Source: Gammaproteobacteria bacterium
GTDB lineage: Bacteria; Pseudomonadota; Gammaproteobacteria; Steroidobacterales; Steroidobacteraceae
DNA length: 64,000 nucleotides
Assembly (NCBI GenBank): GCA_947452065.1
Contig: CANGBB010000001.1
Span: 310,001 to 374,000 of the forward strand
Direction: 5' to 3'
Positions 38,244 through 47,032 of the stretch are shown here, in pieces (within the stretch, counting starts at the first letter, position 1; every line of letters starts with the position of its first letter). A program made the translations under genes and the position numbers. The notes beneath the pieces were generated by a model, which made no database searches, was not told where the DNA came from, and worked only from the letters and a program-made list of their open reading frames with translations.

Positions 38244-40079
38244 ATGAAAGTACTGGGCATTTCCGCGTACTACCACGACGCAGCGGCATGCCTTGTCGTC
38301 GACGGTGTCATCGTAGCCGCTGCGCAGGAAGAGCGCTTCACGCGCAAGAAGCATGACGCGCGCTTCCCAGTTTCCGCCATCGACTACTGCCTCGCCGCAG
38401 CGGGCTGCCAGGCTGCCGATATCGACCATGTCGTTTTTTACGACAAACCCTTCCTGAAATTCGAACGTCTCTTTGAGACGTATCTCGCGTTCGCGCCACG
38501 GGGCTTTCGGTCATTCGCCACCTCGCTGCCGGTATGGGTGAAGGACAAGCTGTTCCAGAAGCGCGTGATCGTCGAAGCGCTACAGGAGCATCTGGGGGCG
38601 ACGGTCGACTGGGAGGCGCGGCTGATGTTTTCCGAGCATCACCTGAGCCATGCGGCCAGCGCCTTCTTCCCGTCGCCGTTCGAAGAGGCGGCAGTGTTGA
38701 CTATGGACGGAGTGGGGGAGTGGACCACCACGTCGCTGGCCATTGGGCGCGGCAATCAGCTGCAGGTTCACAAGGAAATTCAATTCCCTCATTCGCTCGG
38801 GCTGCTGTATTCCGCCTTCACCTATTACACCGGTTTCAAGGTCAACTCCGGTGAGTACAAGGTCATGGGCTTGGCCCCCTATGGGGTGCCGCGCTATGCC
38901 AAACTCATTCGCGAGCATCTCATCGATATTCGCGAGGACGGCTCTTTCGCACTCGACATGAGCTACTTCGATTACTGCACCGGGCTGAAGATGACCAATC
39001 GGCGCTTCGATGCCCTGTTTGGCGGGCCGCCGCGCGGACCGGAGAGTAAACTGACTCAGCGCGAGATGGACTTGGCGGCCTCTGTTCAGGCGGTCACGGA
39101 GGAAGTGGTTATTAAGCTGGCGCGCGGCATCCGCAAGTCCACTGGCCTGAGGAATTTGTGTTTGGCCGGTGGTGTGGCGCTTAACTGCGTGGCTAACGGC
39201 AAGCTGCTGCGCGAGAAAGTATTTGACCGTTTGTGGATCCAGCCGGCGGCCGGCGATGCCGGTGGCGCTCTAGGTGCTGCGCTGGCGGCGTATCACATCA
39301 CTCACGATAAGCCGCGCAAGGTCGTGGCGGGCGATAGCATGGGTGGCTCTTATCTTGGGCCCGTCTTTGCCCAAGATGACATCGAGCAGCGACTGAAAGC
39401 CGCTGGCGCGGTTTTCGACGTGGTCAGCGATGAGCAATTGATCGATATCACCGCGCGTGGACTGGCCGACGGCAAGGCGGTGGGTTGGCATCAAGGGCGA
39501 ATGGAGTTTGGGCCCCGCGCGCTCGGTGGGCGATCCATCCTCGCTGATCCGCGCTCACCCGCGGTACAGAAGCAGCTTAATCTGAAGGTGAAGTATCGCG
39601 AGTCCTTCCGCCCCTTTGCACCCAGCGTGCTGGCCGAGGAAGTCGCCGACTGGTTCGACTGCGACACAGACAGTCCCTACATGCTGCTGGTGGCTGATGT
39701 GGCCAAGTCCAGGCAGCTCCCGATGACCGAGGCGCAGCAGAAGCTGTTTGGCATCGAAAAGCTGAACGTGCCGCGCTCAACTATTCCGGCGATTACGCAC
39801 GTCGACTATTCAGCCCGCATCCAGACTGTGCATCGCGAGACCAATCCGCGTTACCACGCGCTGATCATGCGTTTCAAGGAACTCACGGGCTGCCCGGTAG
39901 TCGTCAACACATCCTTCAATGTGCGCGGTGAGCCCATCGTCAATACGCCAGAGGACGCCTTCCGCTGCCTGATGGGTACGGAGATCGAATTGCTGGTGGT
40001 CGGAAACTGCGTGATGGAAAAGTCGCGGCAGAATCCGGCGCTGAAGCTGGATTATAAAAATCGCTACGAACTGGATTAG
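38244..40079 (+). CDS. Carbamoyltransferase (NodU/CmcH/SxtI family)
   Basis: A 611-residue enzyme. The N-terminal Kae1-like domain has 'LGISAYYHDAAACLVVDG', the metal His pair in 'SEHHLSHAASAFFPSPFEE' and 'LAGGVALNCVANGKL'. The C-terminal YrdC-like domain has 'MEFGPRALGGRSILADPRSP' and 'NTSFNVRGEPIVNTPEDAF'. Family members make carbamoyl-adenylate from carbamoyl phosphate and ATP and transfer the carbamoyl group to a hydroxyl of a sugar, antibiotic or toxin. The acceptor is unknown; no polyketide or sugar genes are adjacent. It ends tail to tail with the SOUL gene (4-nt overlap). Confidence 0.93.
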   Translation: MKVLGISAYYHDAAACLVVDGVIVAAAQEERFTRKKHDARFPVSAIDYCLAAAGCQAADIDHVVFYDKPFLKFERLFETYLAFAPRGFRSFATSLPVWVKDKLFQKRVIVEALQEHLGATVDWEARLMFSEHHLSHAASAFFPSPFEEAAVLTMDGVGEWTTTSLAIGRGNQLQVHKEIQFPHSLGLLYSAFTYYTGFKVNSGEYKVMGLAPYGVPRYAKLIREHLIDIREDGSFALDMSYFDYCTGLKMTNRRFDALFGGPPRGPESKLTQREMDLAASVQAVTEEVVIKLARGIRKSTGLRNLCLAGGVALNCVANGKLLREKVFDRLWIQPAAGDAGGALGAALAAYHITHDKPRKVVAGDSMGGSYLGPVFAQDDIEQRLKAAGAVFDVVSDEQLIDITARGLADGKAVGWHQGRMEFGPRALGGRSILADPRSPAVQKQLNLKVKYRESFRPFAPSVLAEEVADWFDCDTDSPYMLLVADVAKSRQLPMTEAQQKLFGIEKLNVPRSTIPAITHVDYSARIQTVHRETNPRYHALIMRFKELTGCPVVVNTSFNVRGEPIVNTPEDAFRCLMGTEIELLVVGNCVMEKSRQNPALKLDYKNRYELD

Positions 40080-40705
40080 TGCGCGGCGCCTTGCGGCTGT
40101 GCTTGCAGGGTGAGCCAGATTTCATTGCGGCGCAGGAACCATGGCGTGAACGGTGGGTTGTAGCGCGACAGCACCGGCTCACCCACCCAACTCAAATGCG
40201 CTTTTTCCAGCGCTTTCTTCAGTTCGGCCAAATGCTGCTCATAGTTGGCCTGCGACCAGAAGCCAGAGTAACGGATCACCCCGACGCGGGATCCGGGCAC
40301 TTCGCGTATCTGTACCTGAGGATCGAGCGGTTCAGGCGCGGTCGCCAGCGTGACATTCTTGGGCAATACGAACTGCACCACATATCCGCCCGCTGCCTGA
40401 GCTTGCGTGACCGGTGCCGTCATGGCCAGCCGAGTCGGTGCAGGCGCTTGGGTGACAGGGGCCGTCATTTCAAGTTTCCGCTCGCCTTTGTTCTTGCCAA
40501 AAATATAGCCGGCGAGAATTCGAAAGGCCTTGTTGCCCGCCTGATCAGCAGTGCCGTCTACCAGCACTTCGGCCACCACATAGGGCGCGTACTGGCGCAC
40601 TTCAGCGCCCTCCAGCTTTTGGACGACTTCGTAGCTGGGTTCTTCGATGGCCATGGAGGTCTCCGGGAGAAGCGGCAGCAACAACAGTAGCCATGCGTAT
40701 TTCAT
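40076..40705 (-). CDS. SOUL family haem-binding protein
   Basis: A 209-residue protein with signal 'MKYAWLLLLLPLLPETSMA' and a SOUL domain: 'EEPSYEVVQKLEGAEVRQYA', 'AFRILAGYIFGKNKG', 'LEMTAPVTQ' (repeated) and 'VQFVLPKN'. SOUL/HBP proteins bind haem or porphyrins. Bacterial exported copies are common beside photolyase/cryptochrome genes, and here the DUF2256-photolyase pair starts divergently only 71 nt away, suggesting joint light or porphyrin-related regulation. Confidence 0.9.
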   Translation of the reverse strand: MKYAWLLLLLPLLPETSMAIEEPSYEVVQKLEGAEVRQYAPYVVAEVLVDGTADQAGNKAFRILAGYIFGKNKGERKLEMTAPVTQAPAPTRLAMTAPVTQAQAAGGYVVQFVLPKNVTLATAPEPLDPQVQIREVPGSRVGVIRYSGFWSQANYEQHLAELKKALEKAHLSWVGEPVLSRYNPPFTPWFLRRNEIWLTLQAQPQGAAH

Positions 40706-40710
40706 AGCTG

Positions 40711-40740
40711 ATTATAGGAACAAGTCTGCTACGGCTACAA
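40711..40740 (-). promoter_or_regulatory. Promoter of the SOUL gene, leaderless type
   Basis: On the minus strand TTGTAG (40740-40735), 18 nt spacer, then a perfect TATAAT (40716-40711), 5 nt before the ATG at 40705. Confidence 0.55.
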
Positions 40741-40776
40741 TGCATTGGCGGCACACGCTGCCTTAAAGGTCGGGCG

Positions 40777-40944
40777 ATGAAACAGGCGGATTTCAAAGGC
40801 AACAAGCAGTCTTTGGCGAGCAAGCCCTGCAGCGCCTGCGGCCGACCGATGAGTTGGCGCAAGCGCTGGGCACGCAGCTGGGATGAGGTGAAGTACTGTT
40901 CCGATGCCTGTCGCGCTCAACGCGGCGGCCGGGTGCCCAAATGA
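40777..40944 (+). CDS. DUF2256 domain protein
   Basis: A 55-residue protein, with zinc-ribbon-like 'KPCSACGRPMSWRKRWARSW' and 'VKYCSDACRAQRG', four Cys in two CxxC-type pairs (CSAC, CSDAC). This is DUF2256, which is typically encoded next to or fused with photolyase-related proteins. The stop overlaps the photolyase ATG (ATGA), so the two are translationally coupled. Function unknown. Confidence 0.88.
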   Translation: MKQADFKGNKQSLASKPCSACGRPMSWRKRWARSWDEVKYCSDACRAQRGGRVPK

Positions 40945-42476
40945 AGCGATTGCGCACCTTGGTCCTCGTGCTCGGTGATCAGCTCGATTTGCAGGTGGCC
41001 GCCTTTGACGGTTTCGACGCTGCCCAGGACGCAGTTTGGATGGCTGAGGTGGATGAGGAATCCACGCACGTCTGGTCCAGCAAGCAACGTATCGCATTGT
41101 TTCTCTCAGCGATGCGGCATTTTGCGCAGGCGCTTCAGTCGATGGGTCGGCCGCTGTTCTACCGGCGAATAGACGACCCGGACAATCTGGGCAGTCTGGC
41201 TGCGGAACTGCAGGCCACTCTGAAGAAGCTTGCGCCCGAGCAAGTTGTCATGACCATGCCAGGTGACTGGCGCGTCCTGCAGTCGATTCGCGATGTCGTC
41301 ACTGCTTCGGGAAAGGTGCTCGAACTGCGTGATGATCGGCATTTCTTCATCACTGTGGCTGATTTCTCCCGTCACATGCATGGACGGAAGTCGCTGCGGA
41401 TGGAGTATTTCTATCGGGAGTTGCGCCAGCGCTTTGGTGTGCTGATGCAGGATGGAAAGCCGCTGGGCGGGGCGTGGAACTTTGACGCTGAGAACCGGCA
41501 GGCCTTTGGTCCCGAAGGCCCTGGCCTGTTGCCGGAACCAGTACGTTTCCAGGCCGATCCGCTGACGCGCGAGGTCATCGCACTGGTCAAAGCCCGCTTT
41601 GCCAAGCATCCAGGCTCTCTGGACAGCTTCGCTTGGCCCGTTAACCGGGAGCAGGCGTTGCAGGCACTGCAGTCGTTCATTGAGCATCGACTGCCGATGT
41701 TTGGTCGCTATCAGGACGCAATGTGGCCGGGCGAGCCGTGGCTCTATCACTCGCTGCTGTCAGCGGCCCTCAACCTAAAGTTGCTAGACGCGCATGAGGT
41801 CGTTCAGGCCGCTGAAGCTGCTTATAAGGCCGGTAGCGCGCCGCTGGAAAGCGTCGAGGGGTTCATTCGTCAGATTCTCGGGTGGCGAGAATATGTCCGC
41901 GGCATCTACTGGACGCAGATGCCTGGCTACGCGGAGCGCAATAGCCTCAACGCATCGCGCGACCTGCCGGCCTGGTATTGGACCGGTGAGACTGACATGG
42001 CCTGTCTGCGCGATGCCCTCAAACAGACTCTCCAACACGGTTACGCCCATCATATCCAGCGCCTGATGGTCACCGGACTGTTCGCGCTGCTGCTGGGTGT
42101 TGAGCCTAGGCAACTGCACGCTTGGTACCTGTCGGTTTACGTGGACGCAGTGGAGTGGGTGGAACTGCCCAACACCCTGGGCATGAGTCAGTACGCCGAT
42201 GGTGGTTTGATGGCCAGCAAGCCCTACGCCGCCACCGGCAAGTACATTCAGCGCATGGGTGGTCCGTGCGGCACCTGCCGTTACGATCCCGGTGCCCGGA
42301 CCGGTGAACGTGCCTGTCCATTCACCACGCTATACTGGGATTTCCTGATGCGTCATGCAGGCATGCTGAGTCGTAATGCGCGCATGGCATTGCAGGTCAA
42401 AAATCTGGAGCGCATCGACCCGGCCGAGCGTGCCGCGATTGCGCTACGCGTCGAGTCACTGTTGAGGCATGGATGA
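40941..42476 (+). CDS. Iron-sulfur bacterial cryptochrome/(6-4) photolyase (PhrB/CryB type)
   Basis: A 511-residue flavoprotein of the FeS-BCP group. The N-terminal domain 'LVLVLGDQLDLQVAAFDGFD' is the prokaryotic photolyase-like Rossmann domain, followed by the FAD-binding helical domain ('GFIRQILGWREYVRGIYW', 'HIQRLMVTGLFALLLGV', 'YADGGLMASKPYAATGKY'). Four Cys match the [4Fe-4S] ligands of PhrB: one in 'MACLRDAL' and three in 'GPCGTCRYDPGARTGERACP' (C-x2-C-x12-C). It probably repairs (6-4) photoproducts or senses light. It overlaps tadA by 8 nt. Confidence 0.92.
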   Translation: MKRLRTLVLVLGDQLDLQVAAFDGFDAAQDAVWMAEVDEESTHVWSSKQRIALFLSAMRHFAQALQSMGRPLFYRRIDDPDNLGSLAAELQATLKKLAPEQVVMTMPGDWRVLQSIRDVVTASGKVLELRDDRHFFITVADFSRHMHGRKSLRMEYFYRELRQRFGVLMQDGKPLGGAWNFDAENRQAFGPEGPGLLPEPVRFQADPLTREVIALVKARFAKHPGSLDSFAWPVNREQALQALQSFIEHRLPMFGRYQDAMWPGEPWLYHSLLSAALNLKLLDAHEVVQAAEAAYKAGSAPLESVEGFIRQILGWREYVRGIYWTQMPGYAERNSLNASRDLPAWYWTGETDMACLRDALKQTLQHGYAHHIQRLMVTGLFALLLGVEPRQLHAWYLSVYVDAVEWVELPNTLGMSQYADGGLMASKPYAATGKYIQRMGGPCGTCRYDPGARTGERACPFTTLYWDFLMRHAGMLSRNARMALQVKNLERIDPAERAAIALRVESLLRHG

Positions 42477-42969
42477 GCTGGTCTTTTACAGATCAGAACA
42501 GGAAATGAGCATTCCCCAAATGACTACCGACGAACGGTTCATGTTGCTGGCGCTTGAGCAGGCTCGGGCTGCGGCCGCGGCGGGGGAGGTGCCTGTGGGT
42601 GCAGTGCTGGTGCGTGAAGAGGAAGTCATCGCGACTGGCTGGAATCGCCCCATACAGACCTGCGATCCCACAGCGCATGCAGAGATGCTGGCGCTGCGTT
42701 CTGGCGGGCTTGCGCTGCATGACTATCGCCTCGGTGGCACCACGCTGTACGTCACCCTTGAGCCCTGTCTCATGTGTGCGGCAGCCATCGTGCATGCCCG
42801 CGTACAGCGGGTCGTATTCGGCGCCTGGGATCCACGGGCCGGTGCCGCCGGCAGCCTGCTCGATGCATTCCGGTTGCCTGGCCTCAATCATCGTGCTGAT
42901 GTCTTCGGTGGCGTGCTGGCAAGCGATTGCCAGGAGCTGCTGCACGGATTTTTTGCCGCTCGTCGCTGA
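42469..42969 (+). CDS. tadA: tRNA-specific adenosine deaminase TadA
   Basis: A 166-residue zinc deaminase that makes inosine 34 in tRNA-Arg(ACG). Zinc and proton-shuttle motifs are intact: 'PTAHAEMLALR' (H-A-E) and 'PCLMCAAAIVHARV' (P-C-x-x-C). The first ATG overlaps the photolyase stop region; later in-frame ATGs at 42505 ('MSIPQMTTDERFM') would give a more usual N-terminus. tadA-mltF after guaA is the ancestral order, so tadA marks the right edge of the accessory block. Confidence 0.94.
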   Translation: MDELVFYRSEQEMSIPQMTTDERFMLLALEQARAAAAAGEVPVGAVLVREEEVIATGWNRPIQTCDPTAHAEMLALRSGGLALHDYRLGGTTLYVTLEPCLMCAAAIVHARVQRVVFGAWDPRAGAAGSLLDAFRLPGLNHRADVFGGVLASDCQELLHGFFAARR

Positions 42970-42971
42970 AC

Positions 42972-44411
42972 TCAGCCTGGCGGGCTGGGTGAGGGTGTTC
43001 GCGGAGCTTTCACGGGGGCTGCATCAGTCGGCGTGCCAGAGCCGGGCTGCTGCCATTGCAACACGGACAGAAAGCCCTGCACTTGATCGACGAATTTGAC
43101 CGGCTCCCAGCCTCGGGCGTAACCGCGCTTCGTCGTGCGGTACCAGCGCTCCTCGGCCAGTAATGGCAGCGCCTGTTTGACATCCGACCAGCGATCCGGA
43201 TTGCGACCCTGCGATTGCGCCAGCACACGGGCATCCTCGAGATGGCCGTAGCCGACATTGTAGGCGGCGAGCGCAAACCAAGTCCGATCCGGCTCCGGGA
43301 TGCGCGCCGGAATCATCTCGCGGACGCGGGCGAGATACTCAGCACCACCCAGAATGCTCTGCGAGGCGTCGGATCGATCCTTGACGCCCAGATTTGCCGC
43401 CGTTCCGCTGGTAAGCATCATGATGCCCTTGGCGCCGGAATCTGATTGAGCATCGGCCAGCCATTTTGATTCCTGATAGCCAACGGCTGCAACCAGTCGC
43501 CAGTCGAGACCATACTTCTGTGCTGCATCGGCAAATTGGGCCTGCAATGCAGGAAGCCGCGCGGCGATGTCTGTCTGATATTGCTGCGCCTCTAGGTACT
43601 CGAAATTACGTACCTCGTCGCGAGACTCCTGCTCGATCTTTGCCAAGACTCCGGATCGCTCGCTATCGCGAAAAAACCGGTTGACCGCGTCGCGCAGCTC
43701 CGGCGCAGAGGCGGGCAGCATCCATTGCATTGAGCGCTTCTGCGGCAGTTCGAAGGCGACGACCGTGCCAGGATTGGTGAACTGTGCAAAGCGGAAGTCA
43801 CTGTCATCGACAATGGCGCAGTCGGCGTCATCGCTTGCAACCCACTCAAGAGGATCGGCTTGTTCGCGTCGCAGCTCCGTCCAGTTCAGATAGGGCGCAT
43901 TTTTTCCGCGCAGGTCAGTGAGCAGTTGTAGCTGCGGACTCTCCTCAGAGACGACCAGTCGTTTGCCGCGCAGATCGTCGATGTTGCGGGCAAGCCGGGC
44001 GCCGCGCTGCTGGATGACCAGCTGCGTGACGTTCCGATAGGTATTGCTGACCATGGAAGAGTTGCGCCACGAATCGTCCGCTGTCAGTTGAGCAGCGACG
44101 ATGTCCGCGGCGCCGGAGGCAAGTGCTTCGCGCAGCTCCCCGATATCGGCAAGCGGTAGTACCACCAGCTGCACACCAAGGCGCTCGGCGAATGCGCTGG
44201 CCAGCCGGTACTCATAACCCTGCGCGCCATGTGCGCCAAGGTAGTAGGTCGTCGGCTGGTTCAGGGTGGCTACCCGCAATTGATGCCGGGCCCGGATTTG
44301 CTCGAGCCGAGAGTTGGAAGGGGTGCAGCCCGTCGTCATGACGCCGCTCAACAACCCGATCAAAAGCCACAGGGCTGAGGCGCTGATTGTCAACCGGCTT
44401 GTGGTTCGCAT
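42972..44411 (-). CDS. mltF: Membrane-bound lytic murein transglycosylase F
   Basis: A 479-residue protein. An N-terminal signal ending in 'GVMTTGC' suggests a lipoprotein anchor, followed by a periplasmic binding-protein-like domain (about 40-270, 'LRVATLNQPTTYYLGAHG') and a C-terminal SLT domain with the catalytic Glu in 'AAVGYQESKWLADAQS' and 'GIMMLTSGTA'. It cleaves the glycan strands of peptidoglycan. ATG 44411 is preceded by GGAG. It converges on tadA. purL, the usual next gene, is absent here. Confidence 0.93.
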   Translation of the reverse strand: MRTTSRLTISASALWLLIGLLSGVMTTGCTPSNSRLEQIRARHQLRVATLNQPTTYYLGAHGAQGYEYRLASAFAERLGVQLVVLPLADIGELREALASGAADIVAAQLTADDSWRNSSMVSNTYRNVTQLVIQQRGARLARNIDDLRGKRLVVSEESPQLQLLTDLRGKNAPYLNWTELRREQADPLEWVASDDADCAIVDDSDFRFAQFTNPGTVVAFELPQKRSMQWMLPASAPELRDAVNRFFRDSERSGVLAKIEQESRDEVRNFEYLEAQQYQTDIAARLPALQAQFADAAQKYGLDWRLVAAVGYQESKWLADAQSDSGAKGIMMLTSGTAANLGVKDRSDASQSILGGAEYLARVREMIPARIPEPDRTWFALAAYNVGYGHLEDARVLAQSQGRNPDRWSDVKQALPLLAEERWYRTTKRGYARGWEPVKFVDQVQGFLSVLQWQQPGSGTPTDAAPVKAPRTPSPSPPG

Positions 44412-44442
44412 ACGTTCTCCAGCCCCGGGATCAGGTCCGGGG

Positions 44443-44471
44443 TTACCCTCGGACAGGGCTTCGGCTAGAAT
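44443..44471 (+). promoter_or_regulatory. Promoter of tRNA-Ser(CGA)
   Basis: TTACCC (44443-44448), 17 nt spacer, TAGAAT (44466-44471), 24 nt before the tRNA 5' end. Confidence 0.5.
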
Positions 44472-44495
44472 AACAGCGAGCACCGTTCGAGCGCC

Positions 44496-44588
44496 GGAGA
44501 GGTACCGAAGTGGTCATAACGGCGCCGACTCGAAATCGGATGGTCGGGTAATACCGGCACGTGGGTTCGAATCCCACCCTCTCCGCCA
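44496..44588 (+). tRNA. tRNA-Ser (anticodon CGA)
   Basis: A 93-nt class II tRNA. The acceptor stem GGAGAGG pairs with CCTCTCC, followed by G-CCA encoded in the DNA. The anticodon loop CTCGAAA has CGA at 44531-44533. A long variable arm (GGTCGGG..CCGGC region) and the T-loop TTCGAAT confirm a serine tRNA. It reads TCG codons, common in this GC-rich genome. Confidence 0.96.
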
Positions 44589-44604
44589 TATCTTTCAGAG
44601 GCCA

Positions 44605-44636
44605 CCCCACCCGAAGCTTTCGGTGGGGTTTCGCTT
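44605..44636 (+). terminator. Terminator after tRNA-Ser
   Basis: CCCCACC (44605-44611) pairs with GGTGGGG (44622-44628) around a 10-nt loop that can pair further, followed by TTTCGCTT. Confidence 0.6.
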
Positions 44637-44649
44637 GCTGACCCGCCAA

Positions 44650-45519
44650 TCACTTTGTTGACAGATTCAGACCTCGCAGAGGCTCCGGCGCCTTGCAGTC
44701 TTGTCGGTGGATACTCTCGAGGAAGGCGCTGATAATTTTCGTTGTTAGGGCCTCAGTGTTGCCAGATAGGCCAACCCCGGCGAAGTTCAGATGAGTTGCG
44801 CCGTCCACAACGCCGAGCCACTTGCATCCCGGTGGCATGTTTGCAAAAGGCTCCTTTCGTGTCTCCCAGGAGGCTCCACCAAATTCGGTGTCGCGAGTGC
44901 CTGTGAGCATCAGTACGGGCTTCCTGATTCCGGTCCAGGCGTTTTCTGGAAACCCCCATCCAACACCCTGCGGTGATAGGGCGATGTATATATCGAAAGA
45001 GTTCTTGCCCTGAACTCCGAGCTTGTTGTTCGCGCCTGCTTCCATCAGGATGGTCGCTGCGCCCATCGAGTGGCCAATCAGAATGGCTTCGCCGGACTGG
45101 CATCGATTCTGCGCCCAGCTTTTTGCAGCGGTAATGTCGAGGAATCTTGCGCGATACACGTCCGGATCTGTGATGAGTTCAGCGAGGCCGTCACTCACGC
45201 CTTTATTTTGTAACCGACTGCGCAGGGCGCTTCGGCCACTCTCTTGGTGTCCTATGACTACAGAGATGTACCCAAGGGACGCCATGGCCTTGCCCAGATA
45301 CATGTAGCCATTCTCAGAGCCGCCGGCGCCTGGAGAAATGATGGCGATACCGCGGCAATCGATACTGTCGGGTAAATAGGCCGAGGCCGATAAAACTGTT
45401 TGGTCCTGACGAGTTAATTGAAGTGCTTGCTGCGAGATAACGCCAGCGAATGCCCTTGGGACGGCGGTCATAACAAGTGAAATAGCCCCAATTTTGATAA
45501 AAACTAACAGCCGCTTCAC
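44650..45519 (-). CDS. Exported alpha/beta hydrolase (dienelactone hydrolase/PAF-AH-like)
   Basis: A 289-residue protein with a signal ending 'PRAFAG'. The alpha/beta fold shows the oxyanion segment 'IISPGAGGSENGYMYLG', the nucleophile elbow 'LIGHSMGAAT' (Ser151) and 'DGATHLNFAGVG' near the likely catalytic His. It should hydrolyse an ester, with substrate unknown. The start is GTG with AAGGAG 6 nt upstream. By eye the region is less GC-rich than its neighbours, which may mean recent transfer. It faces the tRNA-Ser gene, a common site for acquired genes. Confidence 0.75.
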   Translation of the reverse strand: MKRLLVFIKIGAISLVMTAVPRAFAGVISQQALQLTRQDQTVLSASAYLPDSIDCRGIAIISPGAGGSENGYMYLGKAMASLGYISVVIGHQESGRSALRSRLQNKGVSDGLAELITDPDVYRARFLDITAAKSWAQNRCQSGEAILIGHSMGAATILMEAGANNKLGVQGKNSFDIYIALSPQGVGWGFPENAWTGIRKPVLMLTGTRDTEFGGASWETRKEPFANMPPGCKWLGVVDGATHLNFAGVGLSGNTEALTTKIISAFLESIHRQDCKAPEPLRGLNLSTK

Positions 45520-45731
45520 TTATCGCTCCTTGATTTGGCTGGGGGTTCGATACGCGGGACATCATTTTAAGCAGATCATTAATGCCTTGCGTCTCAGCGA
45601 GGCACGCTGAGCCTTGTCCGCCTGACTCGCTTTAAACGATTGCCGGAAGTCGATAATGCGTTTGTCGTGTGCTGCCGGTAACATTTGGCGGCGACCCGTC
45701 TCCATCATGGGGCTCAGAACGAGAAAACACG

Positions 45732-46800
45732 ATGCCTAAACTTCGCAGCGTATTTTTCAATGCATCAACGTGGAACAACTTTGTTCCAGTGCTGGCCTGC
45801 ATTGTGCTTGCCGCAGTGTCTGGGCGTTCACTAGGTTGGGTGCTGGTTGCATGCGTGGTCGCGGCGCTGCTGGCTGCTGTGCTCGTTGCTGTTCATCACG
45901 CCGAAGTGATCGCGGCGCGGATCGGGGAGCCCCTCGGCACTCTGGTCTTGGCGCTGGCTGTGACGATTATCGAGGTTTCATTGATCGTAGCGCTGATGTG
46001 GTCTGGCGGCGCAAAGGCCAGCGCACTGGCCCGTGACACGGTCTTCGCAACGGTGATGATCATCTGTAACGGACTGGTGGGTTTATGCCTGCTTATGGGT
46101 GCTCTGCGTCATCGCGTGCTGTCCTTCCGTGTCGAGGGCACAAGCCCCGCGCTGTCGGTGCTCGCGACGCTGACCACCCTCACCCTGATCGTTCCTAGCC
46201 TGACTTCCACCACGCCTGGGCCGACACTGTCGCGCGAGCAACTGGTGTTTGCCGGACTGGTCTCGCTCACGCTCTACAGCATCTTTCTTTTCGTACAGAC
46301 CGTGCGTCATCGCGAGTACTTCATGCCTGTCGCCATCGATGCCGGCACGCAGCCCGAGTCTGAAGCTGAGCCTGAATCGCATATCGATCCGCCATCTGCG
46401 GCGACTGCGTGGCTAAGCCTGGCGTTGCTGTTTCTTTCGCTCGTCGGTGTCGTGGGTCTGGCGAAGGCGTTGGCACCCAGCATAGAAACGCTCGTTGCAG
46501 CAGCGTCCGTGCCGCATGAAGTGGTTGGTATCGCCATCGCACTAATGGTCTTAATGCCAGAGTCCTGGGCCGCGGTACGCGCCGCCATGCGCAACCGCAT
46601 GCAAACCAGCTTTAATCGCCACATCGCTGGCGCTTGGTTTGTCTCTGGAGCTTGGCCTGCCATCGAAGGAATCCGTGTTGCTGGGGCTGACGCTGCTGGT
46701 CTCAACGATGACGCTTTCGCGCGGGCTTGCAACGGTTCTTCAAGGCGCGGTGCATCTGGTGCTCTTCGCGGTCTTTTTGTTTCTGGCTATCGTGCCTTGA
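45732..46800 (+). pseudogene. chaA: Calcium:proton antiporter (ChaA/CaCA family), frameshifted near the 3' end
   Basis: The first 295 or so residues are a good ChaA-type antiporter with 'GEPLGTLVLALAVTIIEVSL' in the first half and 'PHEVVGIAIALMVLMPESWA' in the second. After 'NRMQTSFN' (about 46616) the frame turns into non-membrane sequence and stops at 46826. The expected last helices continue instead in another frame from 46618 to a stop at 46798-46800 ('LGLTLLVSTMTLSRGLATVL', 'HLVLFAVFLFLAIVP'). Compared with relatives, some 15 residues seem missing at the junction, so a small deletion shifted the frame. The product would lose its last membrane spans. Confidence 0.8.
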
Positions 46801-46913
46801 GCGCTACACCGACTCCTGTGGCGTGAGCGCGTGTCAGTACTAAGCAGCTCTCCTGGAATGTTCCTGAAAACCTGCTGAGGCGGGACGCTGGCGTGGGAAG
46901 GGCTGAGGGGCGG

Positions 46914-46941
46914 TTTGCCGAGTCAGCACTTAACATATGGT
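46914..46941 (+). promoter_or_regulatory. Possible promoter of the outer-membrane protein gene
   Basis: TTTGCC (46914-46919), 16 nt, TATGGT (46936-46941), with an overlapping TATAAC just after. The rest of the 46801-47032 gap shows no gene. Confidence 0.3.
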
Positions 46942-47032
46942 ATAACCGACCTTATGGTTTCTGCCGCGTGTCTGGTGAGTCGCTAGCCAAGCAGGTCGAC
47001 GCATTTCTTGGATTCACAGGGGAGGGTCTATT

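Noticed and set aside
25233-42468. Integrase, IS element or att direct repeats bounding the accessory block
   Set aside because: No integrase or transposase-like protein and no repeat of the guaA end could be found by eye.
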